Positions 1-14,653 of a DNA stretch of 64,000 bases are shown piece after piece. A model generated the notes under the pieces. The model was not told the DNA's origin. It was given only the letters and a program-made list of their open reading frames with translations, and made no database searches. This DNA is from Lanius collurio (lineage: Eukaryota > Chordata > Aves > Passeriformes > Laniidae). Numbering within the stretch: position 1 is the stretch's first letter; each line of letters starts with the position of its first letter. The position numbers were made by a program, and so were the translations under genes. The DNA is taken from the NCBI GenBank assembly GCA_020086605.1, contig JACBWW010000015.1, positions 20,643,085-20,707,084 on the forward strand, written 5' to 3'.

Positions 1-3000
1 TGAGCCATTTTCCCATGAGTATTATCTTTCTCCTCACGGCTCTGTTGGAAAGAATGATCTCATTCTTTAATATGCATCCTGAATTGCAGAGTACTTGCTC
101 TATTTCTAAAGTATAGCCCTGTAATTCAGTCTTCTAAAAGCGGAGCTACTGTCCATTATGAAAACAACTATATTTTGTATGGTATGCTGTGAATGTAAGT
201 TATGTCAGCAGATCTTTAGATGTAAATCCTTTAATTCCAGGAAACAATATTCATGTTTTCCCTCTTGGAGCTGCTGGCACCTCCTGCTGCACTGAGAGGG
301 AAGGTGGGCATACAAGAGGCTGTGTATCCATGGCCTGGCTCTCCACGTGTGCATCCTGACCACAGCCCAGAACCATGTGAGGCAGGAGAAGTAAACACAC
401 CAGCTCTGTTTATTGTTTATGTAGTGCAAAAGCCAATAGACCTTTGTTACAATACTTCCTGTTGTCTAGGTGGTTCCAAAGAAAGCATCTAAAACAAGTG
501 AGGGGGAAATAAGTAAGATTTCCTGTATTTTTAGCAAAAATTCTTTCAGAATTAAAGTGTATTATTGGAGTTGCAGGTAATGATCCTACTCTTACCTCCT
601 TCCCTGATCTACAGCTAGAGACGCCATCTAATACTTTCCAACATTTTACGACTTTTGGTTGGTATATTGGAGGTTAGCTGTTTAATTGCACTGTGTTTTA
701 TTTGTGATACAATTTCAACATAAGACTGCGATTTATTTTTTTACTCAAATTAAAAGTAATGGGGCAAAACGGATATGAAGAGACATTATCCAGCTCCAGT
801 GGCTTAAAAAATTAGTTTTTCTCCAACATATTACAAGGCAATTGTGAAATATAGGTATGCAGGTTCATGTATTAGTAATGGACGTATGCATGTGCTTATT
901 TTTAATTTGCTTTTAAATTTCAGCACATTCTTTATGAAAGGAGAAAATTTTAAATGTATATCATTAACAGCTTGCCAGTCAGTGTCCTTACAGGGTTTTG
1001 TAGTTAAGCTAAGCAGGATTTGTTCATGCTAAAAGACCACAGAAATCTTACCTTGATGCAGTAATTACGGGTGAAATGTTTTCTCAAGTTTACATCTTGC
1101 AACTACTTATTCAAATATTTCCAGACAAGTGCATTTTCTGGCATCTGTATCAATGTCATTGAAAAATTGGCTTAACTTCCTTTTTTTCTTCAATATTGGG
1201 CATTTAAAGCAATTTTTTCAAATGCTGTAGAAGGGAACTGAGAAAAATTTGTTAGATTGGAGCATAAACTTCACAAGTATTATCCATTTTTAAAAAATAC
1301 AGTGCGTCTGTTCTAACTGCCACCCAAAACTTTTCTAATTTCAGTGATTTCTGAAAATATTCACCACTTAATGAGGTTTTGTCTTGGTGGACAATGGCAA
1401 GTTGTATAACAAGGAGTCTATTCTGCAAATGAAGCTATTTGACCAACACCTGAAAAGGAATAAATATTTTTTAAGAAATGAGCCAGTGTTTTTGAATGTG
1501 TTATCTCAATTTGTGGATCATGCAGCCTAAAAATATAAATATTGGGAGCACAGATCAAGGAATCAGAATATAAAAGTAAAGTGATTATGTTAATCATTAA
1601 CATCTATCTGTTAATAAATTAAAATGATGTATTATTATCATTATTATATAATAAAAAGTGTTAGTCATTTTCCCCTTTGCATCTTAACAAGGATTTCCAT
1701 TGTTAGAAGGCAATTTGCAATTGTTAGTGCTACAGAGATTAAATTTTTATCCTAATTCCTCCTAATTTGCATTCAAAAGCTGATTATTGTAGATGTTGTA
1801 AGCATAATAAGCATTGTTGAAGATTTTTCTATATTGAACTGTTAAAGTTCTTAGCTTAATTTCCTTAGTGGCCTTAAAATTGCAAGAAATGTCCCTGTGT
1901 TAAGATATTGCTCGTGATAACTTGCTCTGTGCAGCATCATAAACATTGATGGTCAGCAGATTTGAAATAATGTTTCAGATACCATTTTTTCCATAAAATG
2001 CTATTTGCCTTTGATGAAAGCAAATGTTAAATAATTAGCTCAAGGAAATAAAACCCAATAAAATTGGTACAAAAAAATCTAATCCGTTTTTCTGGTCTCA
2101 TAATTATTGAACAGATATGAGATCACATCTCAAAATCATGTTGCAATTGGCTTGTTCAGAGGAAGGCAAACTAATTTCTAAATGGGGTGTTGTTTGGAGG
2201 TTTACACTGGTAAAGGACAGCATAAACCCTGAATATTCTGTATTGTGCTTTCTTGCTATATTTTATATCACTTCAGAATAAAAGCTTCTATAAATATTTT
2301 GATCCATTTTATGCAAAATGAAGCTTATAATCAGATGAAATAACATCAGACAAGGTAACAGCAAAATATAATTCTCTGGTCTTGCTTTTTCTCCCAAAAT
2401 TCAGGAGAAAATAGGTATAAAAGAATAAAATTCATGTGAAACTGCTGTGATATGTACCATAGAATATCATTCTATTATTTTGTTCTGTTAGATACTTTTA
2501 GCTGTAAAAACCCCAAAGAGAAATAACAAATATCAGGAGAAGAAAAACAACAAAACATCAATTTTGTGAGCAGCACTATTTTTGTTTCCTCTGACCCCTA
2601 CGTAAATAGTGAACTACTTTGGTTGCTTCTGATGTCTTTCTCAGTGAATGAAAGTTTATAAAATGATATTCAACTGATATTTAGAATTTGGTTTCTGATG
2701 GGTAGCATCTGGTATCTGATGAATAAAGTAAATGGTTCTCATTGATGAGTGAGCTTTGGAGTGGATCCTCAGGTTGTAATTTACATGGATTTTCTGCCTT
2801 CTCTTCTTCCTCTATTGTACAGAGATTCTGGGAATGCCTTAAAAGGAGATTATAAATATATTTTTGATTATTTTCATACTTCTGTTGTTACTTAACTCTA
2901 TAGAGTCTCTGATAATGAGAGAAACCACTTTGGCTGGAGGTAGTGAAATGCATATGACAGCTTCCCTAGCTGAACAGCTGCATTCTTTCTTAGTTATTTA

Positions 3001-5333
3001 AAAAAATAATCTGAATATGAAACTTTCAAACTACTTATGTAAACCAGAGATTGATTTCTGGTTTATGGTGGAGCTCCTCTTTTTGGAGAAGCTTAATTTC
3101 TAGGAGAACAGGCATACATTGTTGCTAAAGTGTGTCACAATGCTTAATGAGAAAACTTTCCAGTCATGAATGATATGGTTGGATATACTTCTTAAAGGCA
3201 GAAAAGTACTGTTTGAATTCAACAACAGATATGTTTTCACAAAGCTTTGTCTTCAAGGGATTTCAGAAGAAATTAATCTGTTGTTTACAGCCCTGTGTTG
3301 CTGGTGGCCTCCAGCTCAGAAGGCCTAACCTTTGTTAGTTCATCCTGGTATTCATTAATAAATGTATCTGTTTATTTTCTTTGTTCCATGTACTGTTTGA
3401 GTTATGATGAAACTTCATGAATGTTTCAAAGTGAAGTAAATCTTTCCTGAGTGTCTTGGTCTACTTCTGTTCTGGCTGAGAACAGAACAGGTGTCTGAGA
3501 TTTTGATTATTCAGGTCAGAAAACTGGAGGGCTTCTACTTCCTTCCACTTTGTACCATTGGCTTAATGTTCCTTGAAAACAAGTGCAGTGGATGATGGTA
3601 TATCATCATAAAACATGTCCCAGGATTGAATTAAGACATTTTCAGGGTAACACAGAAGCTGAAAAATACTTCCATGTCCTGCCTTTTATGCATACATTTT
3701 ACTTGTTCTTTCTGATCACAACAGCAGACTACTTGCAACCTTTTCCCTTCTGAGTCTACCCTATAGTTCCCTCAAATTAGTAGGGGCCCTTCTTCAAATT
3801 ACTTTAGACCATCTTCTTCTTGGCTAGATGTCTTTGTATGTGATAAAAATGTCTTTTTTCTATACTCTTCTGAGAAATTCTGGTACATAGTTGCAAATAA
3901 TTTTATGTAAGATTTTATTTTTCTGCTGAATAAAAATTTAATTTACCTTTATTTTTATTATCTAGTGGAACCAGTTTTCTTCTGCCAAGTAAAGAATTAG
4001 TATTCTTTGTAAAACAGTCCTCTAGTTATTAATGTTACTTGTGTTATCTCTGTACTGTGTTAAAATATTTCTCTGTATAACTTTGGAATAATCATTGATT
4101 CTATATGTTCTTTTGGAAAACTGTTTTGCTTACACTCCCAGGGATTGAACTATGTGGCATTGATGGTGATCTTCACTGGACTCATTACCTCCATGTCTTG
4201 ACAGTGCCTGCAATTTTTTTCCATCCTTTTAGGGTACATTCAGGCTTATGAAAAGGCCTAATTCTATGTTCTGAAGTTCATTGGAAAATCAAAGCATGAA
4301 TGGTGATAATTCTTTAATTCTTTCTCACTTTAAACTCAGGAAAGGACCATCTGCAGTAGATGAGTAGCTGCATTTCAAATGGAAATTTAAGTAAATATGG
4401 GTGTTGTAAATGTTAAGATTGGAAATGTTTTGTTCTGATTCTTCTAGCAATGCCCTATCATCTGCAGTAATTCCTGTAAGTAGTGCAATTGGAGCTATTC
4501 ATGGTGAAATTTGTTCCAAATTATGATTAAAGCTGGAAGCTTGTGACCCTGCATAATATTTTTTTATAATTGTATTTCCAGGCCTTGGTTTTAATCATCT
4601 GTTATTCAATATCTGAATGTACTTTTAAAGCTATACTGTATTCAGTTACTCAAAAGCAAATTCTTTTCTTTTTCTATCCCTTAAGGAGGCCTTATTACTG
4701 AATTTATATGAGACAATAATTCTCTTATGTCTGCATTTGTGGAGGAAAAATCCCTGTATTTCTCCATCATATGTTATTTGTGAGTACAGGATTGCTCTGT
4801 GGGGATCTCTGCAGTGCATTTGATGTTTTTACAGAAACTCTCAATGTCAACATTCCATTTTTCTCCAAGCTTCTGGGATTTGGAGGTTTCCAAATCTTTG
4901 TTAGATGAGTTATCAAATACTCCTATGTTGAAATCCATTTCCATTGATATGTGGATAGACTGGTGTCTTGGAACTCTGTTAATGTTTACTTTTTGGGTTT
5001 TCTGACTTAGGTGCAGGAACAAAATGTGAATCCATGGCAAATTTAACCACTGAACTAATGTAAGGATGGATTTACCTGAAATTATCTTGAGATTACCTGA
5101 AATTTGTCTTGAAAGGTTTGCACATGAGGTTTAAAAAGGATCACCTTTTTAGATTGGTTTGAACTAACCTCATATTTGTGCCCTGTTGGGCTGTGCATCC
5201 CATTGACCAGGATAAAGAGAGGACAACACTGGAAAAAAACCCCAACAAATCCATGTCTCTTCTCAGCTGTGCCATCTATCATTAATTCCTTTCTTCTTCT
5301 TTTTACTTTTATTTGGCTCCTAAGTCATTGCAG
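1..5333. other. AT-rich non-coding stretch, nothing recognised
   Basis: I see no convincing exon, RNA gene or repeat family here. Short open frames occur on both strands (up to 88 codons) but have no splice context, coding bias or recognisable motif. One good minus-strand donor word (complement of the bases near 590) has an in-frame stop immediately after its only possible acceptor. The polypyrimidine tract and AG near 2822 is not followed by a usable donor. Confidence 0.6.
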
Positions 5334-5355
5334 GAGTCATCTGAAGCTACCAGCA
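5334..5355 (+). CDS. Possible 22-nt microexon (weak)
   Basis: A long pyrimidine-rich tract, a branch-point-like ctaag and an AG precede this segment, and a consensus gtaag donor follows it. In one frame it reads E-S-S-E-A-T-S. The length is not a multiple of three, so inclusion would shift frame unless paired with other exons. No host gene is visible on either side. Chance pairs of splice sites this close are not rare, so this is only a candidate, of the kind found in the large introns of neuronal genes. Confidence 0.12.
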
Positions 5356-8300
5356 GTAAGTCAGAAGGCACTCCTGTGTCCTTGATTGTCTGCATTTCAA
5401 CATTAGTGTTATCTTTCCAAACAAACAGCAACTCCTTAGTATGGCTTTTTATTGTGTATATATATAAAAAAATCTTCACATTGTTCTTCTCTATGCCTGT
5501 AAGAGATAAAATGCTATGTTTTTGACACATAGTCTTTATTTAGGTGAAGGTGTGTGTAATTAAGATCTAGCATGGATCACCAAGATTTGGAGGTGTGTGT
5601 TTGTGGGGTTTTGTTTTTTGTGGATTTACTTGTGTGCTTTGTTGTTGGTTTGTTCAACCAGAGTGTGTTGCTGCAGGATGTTTTCCACTGGTCACACGCT
5701 GCCCAGGGGATACCTGTGTAATAAAGAGGTTGTTTACAGAGGTGCACCAAATTGCACCTGTCTAGATTCTAGTGCTACCTGTCTTTTTAACACTGAAAAA
5801 AATAAGCTATTAGAGCTATTAAGAAAAGGGAGAATTACTTCAGCCATGTTATGTGCATTTTGGAGTATGTTCAAAGCTTACGACTGTTTTATTCTTTTCA
5901 GAAATAACTTCATTTTGTTTTCCCCATTTTTCATTTTTCAGTTCAGAAAGGGACATCAACCAGTTGCTTGTTGGGGGCTTCCAATGGGGACAAATAGTCC
6001 TTTGTGTGTTTGCTTTTTAAGGAACATATCCCAAAGGAGGATTTTATAATACAGTTTGTTTTGTAAAAACCCTTTAACTTTCTTAAGTGATATGCAAAAT
6101 TTTCAATGCAATGTAATTTAAAAGTAGGTGGAGATCTTGGAAAGGTGTCTATGTATTCAGGCAACCTCAGTAGTCATCCTGCTGCATAGACCTGCACATG
6201 AATCTCACTGGCTCTCTCTGCCTTGCAACTTTTAGCTAAGAAGCAAATTTTAGAGTTATTTTTGAGTAGAGTAATAAAGTTTGAGGTAATCTTTAATAGG
6301 AACTAAACTGCTAGTGAAATAAACTTTTGGGAGCTGGTATTTTTTCATCTTTCATTGCATCATGTGTTATTCAAGAGGTCTGTATCAGTTGCTATTGTAA
6401 ATTATTCTGTAATCTTTCTGTATTTACTTCATGATAAGATGATCATTTCCCCCTCCAAAGAAGCCAGGCAAACTCAAAACTTGCGTTTATTTCACAGCAT
6501 GCAGAATATTTGTCAAGGGTTTATATGTATTTCAAATTAATCAAAATAATTTTTGACAACTCAAAAATTGTATTCACTACAAGGAGAGAAAATGGCACTA
6601 TATAAAATCATAACATCACAGTAGAGTATGAGGAGAGATTATAGTTGTACAGTAAATCATTGTATTTCTTTGTAAATGCAATTCACAGTACACTATCTCT
6701 TTCTGAGTTGTGTTTTCCACTCAAGTTATTTTGTAAGGATTAAATTAAATTCATTCCAGGGTACATGCCTTCAGAGATTGTAACAGTTCCTGGTCATTTG
6801 AAATATACCATGACTTTCTTAACAGTAAAAGAAAAAGTTCAAAAGACAGTTTTCCACCTCATTGCTTCTTTTCATAGAAGTACTCGTACTTCAAGTGCAG
6901 GATTTTATTGAATACAAGTTGAAGTGAGCATATGTCAGAATGGAAATAGCAAAATCACAGAGCAGTGCTGTGCTTTGCTCTTTGCCAGTGGGGAGAAATG
7001 TTGTTACCACTGTGATTACTGAGAACTCAGACAAAAGGCTTGTGAGATTTGAGAAATAGCTGTATTTAAAGTAATATAAATGTATAGTGCTTCCTCTATA
7101 AAAATCTTTTCCAGTATATGAGTTTTTCTTGTTTCTGAAGCAGCAGACTCAATTGTGACAATCTGTCTGACCTTTCACAGGAAAATTGGGAAGCTTTGGG
7201 AAGGTGCAAATCCCTAGTTCTCAATTCCTAGAGATGACCAAATGAACACATTTACTTTGTGTCATCACTAAGAGAAGTGAAAATAAATATAAATACTGTT
7301 GTAGGCCATCTAGGGATATTTAGGTGGCAGGTTTCTGTTTCCTTCTCTTATGTAACATACTTCAGAGAGTCCTGGGGTCTTTTAACCTGAATTTCAGTTT
7401 AGTGCCTTTGTTCTCACATTCTGAACAGTATAGAATGCCAACATTGTCCTAACTGGTTGGTTGAAGGCACTGGACTCTAGATGTCTGCAGGAATTTTCCC
7501 AGCATTTAGAAGCCATCTCCTTCTGTGTATAATGGAAAGAATATCAGAATGAATCATCAGTCATTCCTATCTGAAAGAACAGAGCAGAGCTCAGGAGAGT
7601 GTTTGAAAAGACACTCAAACTGACTGTAAAGCACTTAAATCTTTGTTTTTAAAAGTAATGTGCACCATTAAAATAAAAATAAAAAACAACAAAAACCAAC
7701 AAACAAACCCCTTTCAGAATGCTTTTCGAAGCTCAACAAACAGTAGTTTGGAAAAAAAGACAAATGTTCCATGCCATGAGTACTTTTGCTATTATAATTT
7801 TGTTTTAAAAAAAGTAAAAATCAAAGTCTGTGCATGTAGATGTGCATATTTTTAGTTTGAAATGCAACTCTCATTTTACTAAATTCTAATAGGAAAGTAT
7901 TAGAGACAAAATGTTTTGTATCTCAGAACCTTTATTCTTGGCATAAATAAGCCCTGTCTTTGGCAAATCTCAGAGAAATTTGCACTTTAGACTGAAATTT
8001 CTTGTGTATATATATCTTAAGGTAATGTTTACTTCTTTTTTACTTTTTCATGTGTTATTTATTGCAGTGATTGATGGGAGCAGTCATGGATTTTATTCCT
8101 GGAAAAGCGCAGAATTAATATACTTTGCTTTTAAACTTTCTGATATGCTTTTAAAATTTTGAGATCTGTCCTTCCTTCCTGAGTGTGAGGCAACTCTTCA
8201 CTCCTCAGAATAGTTTCTGAAAAATTGATGTGATCATCGAATCCTCTTCAGGTTCAGCCAAATATTACCTTGTTTTTTGGGAAGTGGAATTGATCAGACT

Positions 8301-8879
8301 ACTGCTTCAAATTCCTTTGCCATTGCAGCTCAGCACTGATGACTTCTTATCACCCCACAGAAGGTTTTCTTGGTCTCCTTTTGCATTCAGTCGTGCCTGT
8401 AAATAATTTTTCTGCTGTAATTTTTTTCTAGAGATGTCAGTCATCTTAATGGTCAAGACTATCACTCAAATTTTTTAGTTCCTTTGGATCTAGTTTTAAT
8501 TCACAGGAATAGCTAGAGAGTGATAGATTCCAGCTGCTATCAAATAAGACACCTTAAAGTCCATGATAGGATTAGAACTCTTGTTTTGGAATTCCTAGTC
8601 TGTATGAGAAACCTCTAATATTTTTTTCCTAATTAGTATTGCATGTAATGAAGATTAACTTTATCGGCCTTTGCTATGCATCCACGTTCTATATTTGTAA
8701 CTGGAATTTCTTGTAATGGCATTTAGTTAGAGAGATTGCAAACACTTTTACATTACAATAAAGCATCAATATTTATCCTAAGTAATTATTCAAATGTTTA
8801 CAACATTAAATAACACTCCTACCACCAATCCTATGACACTTCAATGTTATTTTATCGTAGAGCAGGAGCACTAGTTTTT

Positions 8880-8990
8880 GTTTCTTGCATAAATTTAGCA
8901 TTTAAATGCAAAGCATTCTTAATCCCATGGTCATTTATTTTTCCTTATTCTATATAATTAAGCAAAAATATGCAATGATTATTCTCTTTA
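8880..8990. promoter_or_regulatory. AT-rich island with POU/homeodomain words (weak)
   Basis: The stretch contains ATTTAAATGCAAAG, an octamer-like POU word, followed by taattaag and a second POU-like word, atatgcaa. Such clustering is typical of vertebrate developmental enhancers but also arises by chance in AT-rich DNA. Only cross-species alignment could separate these. Confidence 0.15.
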
Positions 8991-9809
8991 AACAATGACA
9001 CACATTTTTTATTCCAATGGAAGAGGTTATTGTTTTTCCTTAGAGAAAAGTTTCTTACACATTGATGTAACTTTGTAATGCTCATCTATTTCTTCTTTGA
9101 AAAATATCTTTTAATCTAACATCAGGAAAAAACTCAGAGCAGCCGCTGAGCTGTTGAAAAGCATGACTATATTTACAAGAACATAATTTGCAGAATCCTT
9201 TTTCTTTATCAAGAGAACATAAGGAAAAATGAATTATATTCTCCAAAATCGCAAATGTTATGCATGGAAGACTTCCATGTATTTTCCTTTTTGTTGGTTA
9301 GTGATGCTATTTACAACAATAAGAACAAAAAGAATCCAGAAAGGTTATTTGTGCTTTTTATTGGTGTACTCATAGCTGATTACATGAAATGACAGACTAA
9401 AGAGAACAATTTCCCTCCCTTAAGGAGCTCTTATTTTTTTTTTAACAAGATTAATGACAGATATGCTATCAGCTAAGTAATTAAAGTTTCTTTCAGAACG
9501 ATGTAGAAGTGAAACAAAGCATCTAAGAAAGATAATTCTGTATTTAACTTGGAAAAAAGTTACAGCAGTGAACAGCTTCCAATCAACTGGAGATAAAATA
9601 CCTCAACAGAATTAAATGGCTGACACTCTTTTTCTGAAAGTATGCTTTTACTGATTTTTTTACTAAATGAGGCTAATTAAGCAGGAGAAAATGTATGCTT
9701 AATTTACATGCAAGGCAATGTAAAATATGTGTGTAATTTCTAATAAATATAGAGTATGACTGTTTAAGTTTTCAAGACAGTAGCATACATATTTCAGTCA
9801 TCAACACTG

Positions 9810-9905
9810 TATTATATTTGTTATATAACATAGTATATATCATATATAGTAAATAACATAATACATATTAAAAAAATACAGACTCTATAAGTTATTATAT
9901 ATGAC
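9810..9905. repeat. AT-rich low-complexity tract
   Basis: A run of ta, tat and ata words with almost no G or C forms several short imperfect palindromes. This is low-complexity DNA with no sign of function. Confidence 0.6.
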
Positions 9906-12900
9906 ACTATATTCTGCAAGAATTGTGTTGATAAAGTACTAAGTCTCTGCTTTTTAGAAACTCAACCTAATATGTCTTTATAGTGGAGTTGCTGATTCCT
10001 TTCAAAAGGTTATTATTGCCACTTATGTTAGAGTGAAATAAAAAAAGCATCTTACTGTAGAAAATTGTATTTTCATTTGCAGAAAGAGGTTTAGTTTTTA
10101 TGCATATAAAATGAGAGGGGTAAGATTGGAACAAAAGAATTTAGAAGCCTTTTTTAAATTGTCAATGAGTAACTACTTAGCAAGTCTAAAAGCATTTGTG
10201 TCAAAGCTCCAATGTATGTAATACCATTTAATATTTTCCTATGAACACAATTTATTTTTCAACACTTCTGTGCATTTATCATTGTTCTATCGTGATACGC
10301 AGTCTCTAAGTTTTTGAGCAATTCAAAACATTTATATTTTGGCCCATTCATTATTTTCCACAATCAGCTCCTGACCCGGAAATCAAAGTAGAAAAGACTC
10401 TGATAACATTCTGGTTCTACTGACATTCCCTGTTATTCACTCATTCTGGAATTGTTGTGACACTTTAATATCTCCAATACACTTGTGTCAGAATCTAGAA
10501 GTATACATAAATTAAAAAAAACTGTAGTTTTGCCTTACAAGTTTTCTCGACTTCCAGCTTTTAATTTTTCTTTCAAACACAGGTTCTGTGGGTTTGTACT
10601 GATGTAGATTGGAAGTTAGACCTTTCCTGGTATTAGCCCCCTTTCAAAATCTGATTTAGTTTTGTCCTTGTATTTCCACAATCTGTCAGTAGTTTCTGGA
10701 TTGTTCTTCTCTGAGCTTTCTATCATCTTTCTCACCATCTGAACAAGCTTTCTCACTATCTGAATTTCAACTCCTCGTAAATTTTATGAACAGCTAAAAT
10801 GCATTTCTTTCACCTTTTCTTATTTTATTTCTCTGTTGTTGTTGCTTATTTAACTTGGTGTCAGTTATGCTGTGCCAAAGAAAATGTATTTATTTATATA
10901 TCCTATGCTAATCAACATATTCAACATAGAAGTCTTTGCCTTGGTAATTGTGTACTGCTACATGTTGGTAAGATGGTGTTTGTGGGTATTTATCTTTCCC
11001 ATTCTGTTTTTCATCCTTGCTTAGACTAATGGTGAAAGTATTTAGAAGTCAATGTTAGAAATAACATCAAAATCCATTTGCATTGGCAGATCAAATAAGG
11101 AGTTCATTAAATGTGCAGCCTTTCTTCCTGTAATCGAATTGCTGCTGCAGCAAGGCTTGATGCTCTGTGTGGTCTGAGAGAAGCAAGATGACACTATTTG
11201 AGATGAATTTAAATGTGAGATCAAAGCTGAGAAACAAAGAATACATGTAAGTGATTTTTATTTTCTTTAGGTAAAAATATCACCAGGGTCATTTAATACT
11301 TTAAAAGGAAAAGAGTTACCAACATATGCTTCCATATAATATTGAAAGGATACTGAGACTTACTGAACAGTGAGAAATGTTAACATCATTTAAGATCAAA
11401 AAGATGTTTCTCATGTGGCATTAGAACAAGTCTGAGAAGGTTTAATTTTAAAAAAATAAACTTGAGAGAAACTCTTAAAGATATTTCCCCATGTTTAAAA
11501 GCTTGTTTTCTTTATGTAATCCATATCAGACTGTTTGTCATTTCACTATGCAGAAAAATAGATTATATACATATATAATACTTGTAATTGTTAAGAAGCT
11601 TTTAAAATCTAGCAGGAAATTTTGCTTGTTTAACAGGATTAGATGGGCCCCTTGAGATTTGATTCCAAATTTACTGAATAAATTTGCAATAGAAAAGATC
11701 TATCAGTATTGCAAAAGACATTGTATCACTGTAAATGTCTTATTATTTTATTCATGTGAAATACAGTAAGCTCAATAGAAGAAAGACTTTACCAATTTCA
11801 GAAAATCTTTGCCATAATTATTTTTCTTAATTGCAGTTAATTTCAAGACTAGAAGAGTTCATGTGACAGTGTTGCAGACAGCAGTGTTTTCCTGGAATTG
11901 TTTTTCCATTTCTGATTCCAGAAGTTATCTGAGTTAATGTAGATCTTGTTCTTAGGAAAAAACTTCATTATGCTCATGAAATATTTCAAGTGATCTATCT
12001 TGATTTCAGTAGGTTATTTCAGGAATCCTTTATATTTACTGTCACACTTATCTCTTTAGCCTGAATGTGTCTTGCTTTAGTGCTTTTTTTTCACCTTTTG
12101 TGGTTTTTTTTGGTCCTGTCCCTGCCCATTTCCATGTTTGTATCTTTGTCTGATAAGGTAGAGTAACCTCTACTAACTTACCCGTCTAAGGAAGCCTGCA
12201 GAGTTCATAGTCTGTGGTCATGTCATAATTTAACTCTCTCTTTCCTATATTAAGCCCTTAGGGTTTTGATACAATATTTATTTTTCAATCCTTCAACTAT
12301 TCTCCAACCTGTCCCCTGAACTTGCTCCAGGCTGCTATCAACATATGTTGAATTCCAGAGCCCAGAATGTGATGGAATCTAGCTGGGGGAAGACCCATGT
12401 CTAATGTGAATGTAACAGGACTTCTGTGCCCCTGCTTCACCTTTGTCTGATAGACATATCTGGGGGTCCTCAATGCAATTCTCAGGTTCTCCAGTATGTG
12501 CAGGTACAGAGCACATACTTACACTGTTTAAAATCTGCAAAGGAAGTCCAAGCTCTATTAACTTCATAGTGAGACTCCATACATCTGAGGCGTTGGCAGG
12601 TAAAACAGGAAGGTGGGATGGAATAATTTCTATGTAAGTCAGAGAGCAGTAAAAGTGCCAAGAAAATGTGAACACTGATTCTTCTTTCATTTTAAAAGCA
12701 GTGTTTGAAGCCTAATTTTTTAAAAAGGAATCTTCCTTTAATAAACACTTTTGCTTTGAATAGAACTAAACTGTTACCAAGGGCAGAATTGTGGAATGAA
12801 GATGACAGTGTCCTTAACACCTGAAATTTAAATTCTAGTCTTCACTTTTAAAATAATGAGCAAGAACATACTGCTAACTTTTTTTTTTTTAACAGATGAG

Positions 12901-14607
12901 GTCTATTTCTAACTTTGCTGCTGAAAGAACTCTACTGTAAGTGAATGTATGTTTTGTTCTATTAATGATTCTTTAACATCAACAGTCGTTAAGGGAATAT
13001 GAAAATCTGATTCTGCCTTGGAAATTTTTCAGGAGGGGTAGTGTGTGTATGTACAAAAATTATAGACTATAGAAAGCTGAGACTGAGATTGGTGGTAGTG
13101 AGGGGGAAGACTCTGATTTAATAACAGAGAATAACAAATAGGAAAATGCTGTATTTTTTCTGTGTGAGAGGCATGCCATGGCAAACATAAAAACACCATT
13201 GTGTTATAGGTCCAAAGAAGATAACTTTTCTGAATCTCTAAATTGGTTATCTCTTACTGGTAGAAGATTATTGTCTTAGAAATCTCTAAGAACCTGTTTT
13301 GTTTCATTCTGGTATTTTCTTTTGCTTTATTAATAAAAGAGGAAATCCAGATGTGTCAAATAGGTGGAAGAAAATTACCTGTATATGAACCACTGAGAGC
13401 ATGAGGGTGCTTGATCTACTCAAACCTTCCTAAAGAAGCAGAACATCAAACCAGCTCAAAACTTTTACTTTTGTAGGGGCTTTGCTTTCCCTTCACCTGC
13501 TAATTTTCTGCAAAGCAAGAGGACTGAGGAGTTTTTAAAAACATACAGTGTAATATTTGATCAAAAATGATACAAATGTCTTTTGGCTTCTTAATCTCAC
13601 AGTGACTGTTTCTGAATAATTTGGTAGTCCTCTATATAGTTTTTTTTTCTTTCAGTGCTGAATACAGCCTAGCATGTTATTTTTTCTACTTTAAAGATTG
13701 CTCTAACTATTCCTTAGTACTTTGTTTCATGTAATAATGTGTGGGATCATGTTCTTGCTGTGTCAGCCTTATCAAACATTTTTGAGGCCTATTGCTTTCA
13801 ACAGAGTAAAGATTTGCTATGTGAGGGAAAATGGGCTGGAATTTTGTTTGTTAGCTTTTAGAAGCTGAAGTATCTTTTTTGCATGAGTTTGGGATTAATA
13901 TACATAATTCTTCTGTTTGTATATTCTTCTGATTTGAGTATCACAACACAATATTTGTTTGCTTGACTCTGAAACTTTAAGTTTAGTTTTGGTTTTGTTG
14001 TTTGTTTGTTTTTAAATGCTGATGGAAGTGTTTGATTGTCATTCTATTCTTGGAAACTAGATGTACACAAAGCATTGTGAGAGTAATAAGATATTACTGC
14101 TATTTCCTAAATCTGCTGCATTTCACAGACTAAAAACCAAGAAAGTATCCTTATTCTATGGAAGTGAAAAAAAAATTAGAAAAGAGGAAGAAAACACAGT
14201 GATTTCTCCAGAAAGAACATTCAACCCTTCTGTGATGAGTATAGATATAATTAATAGGAAAAAATAAAGAAAATGCCAAAAGAATCATCAGCTAAAATAT
14301 TAATGACAGAATTTGCCTTGAAAAGAGATGGAGACATCAAATTAGTGCTAAAAAGATAAACTTTAAGGATAAACTATCAAAGATCCTCCTCATTGAAGAC
14401 ATTTATTTCTTCCAATAATTTTTTTCTTGTAATATTTCCTGGAATGAATTTAGCCTTTGTTGGTAAGAGAGGGAATATTATGGTTTCATTCTTTAGTGCA
14501 GTAACATTTACTACCCTCTGAAGTAGAGTTCTTAAATCAGCATGCATGCAAACAATTGTGCTGTAATAAAAGCTCTATCACAGTGCTTTAAATAGTCTCA
14601 AATTTTG

Positions 14608-14653
14608 TATTATGAATTATAAATGTTTAGCTATTATGAATTATAAATGTTTA
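14608..14653 (+). repeat. Two-copy 24-bp tandem duplication
   Basis: A 22-bp word beginning tattatgaattata occurs at 14608-14629 and again, identically, at 14632-14653, giving a 24-bp period. Identity between copies suggests a recent duplication or replication slippage. Confidence 0.85.

Larger units (their letters stand above)
5356..14607. other. AT-rich non-coding stretch
   Basis: No gene is recognisable. The 150-codon frame at 5597-6049 begins at a TTG, has no family motif and crosses a strong acceptor-like site at about 5940 without a partner donor, so I treat it as chance. Both strands are open at 12379-12690 without recognisable protein features. The stretches 8640-8960 and 9640-9730 have homeodomain and POU-like words typical of regulatory islands, but nothing decisive. 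Confidence 0.55.

Noticed and set aside
588..720. Minus-strand segment ending in a consensus gtaagag donor
   Set aside because: The only nearby acceptor is weak, and a stop lies in frame directly behind it.
5597..6049. 150-codon + frame with Cys-rich start and a strong acceptor inside
   Set aside because: TTG start, no donor or upstream partner exon in phase, no recognisable family. The Cys and Leu come from tgt/ttg-rich DNA.
12379..12690. Both-strand open region (103 codons minus, 64 plus) with a gtaagt donor at its + end
   Set aside because: No acceptor gives a convincing exon, and neither translation resembles a known protein.
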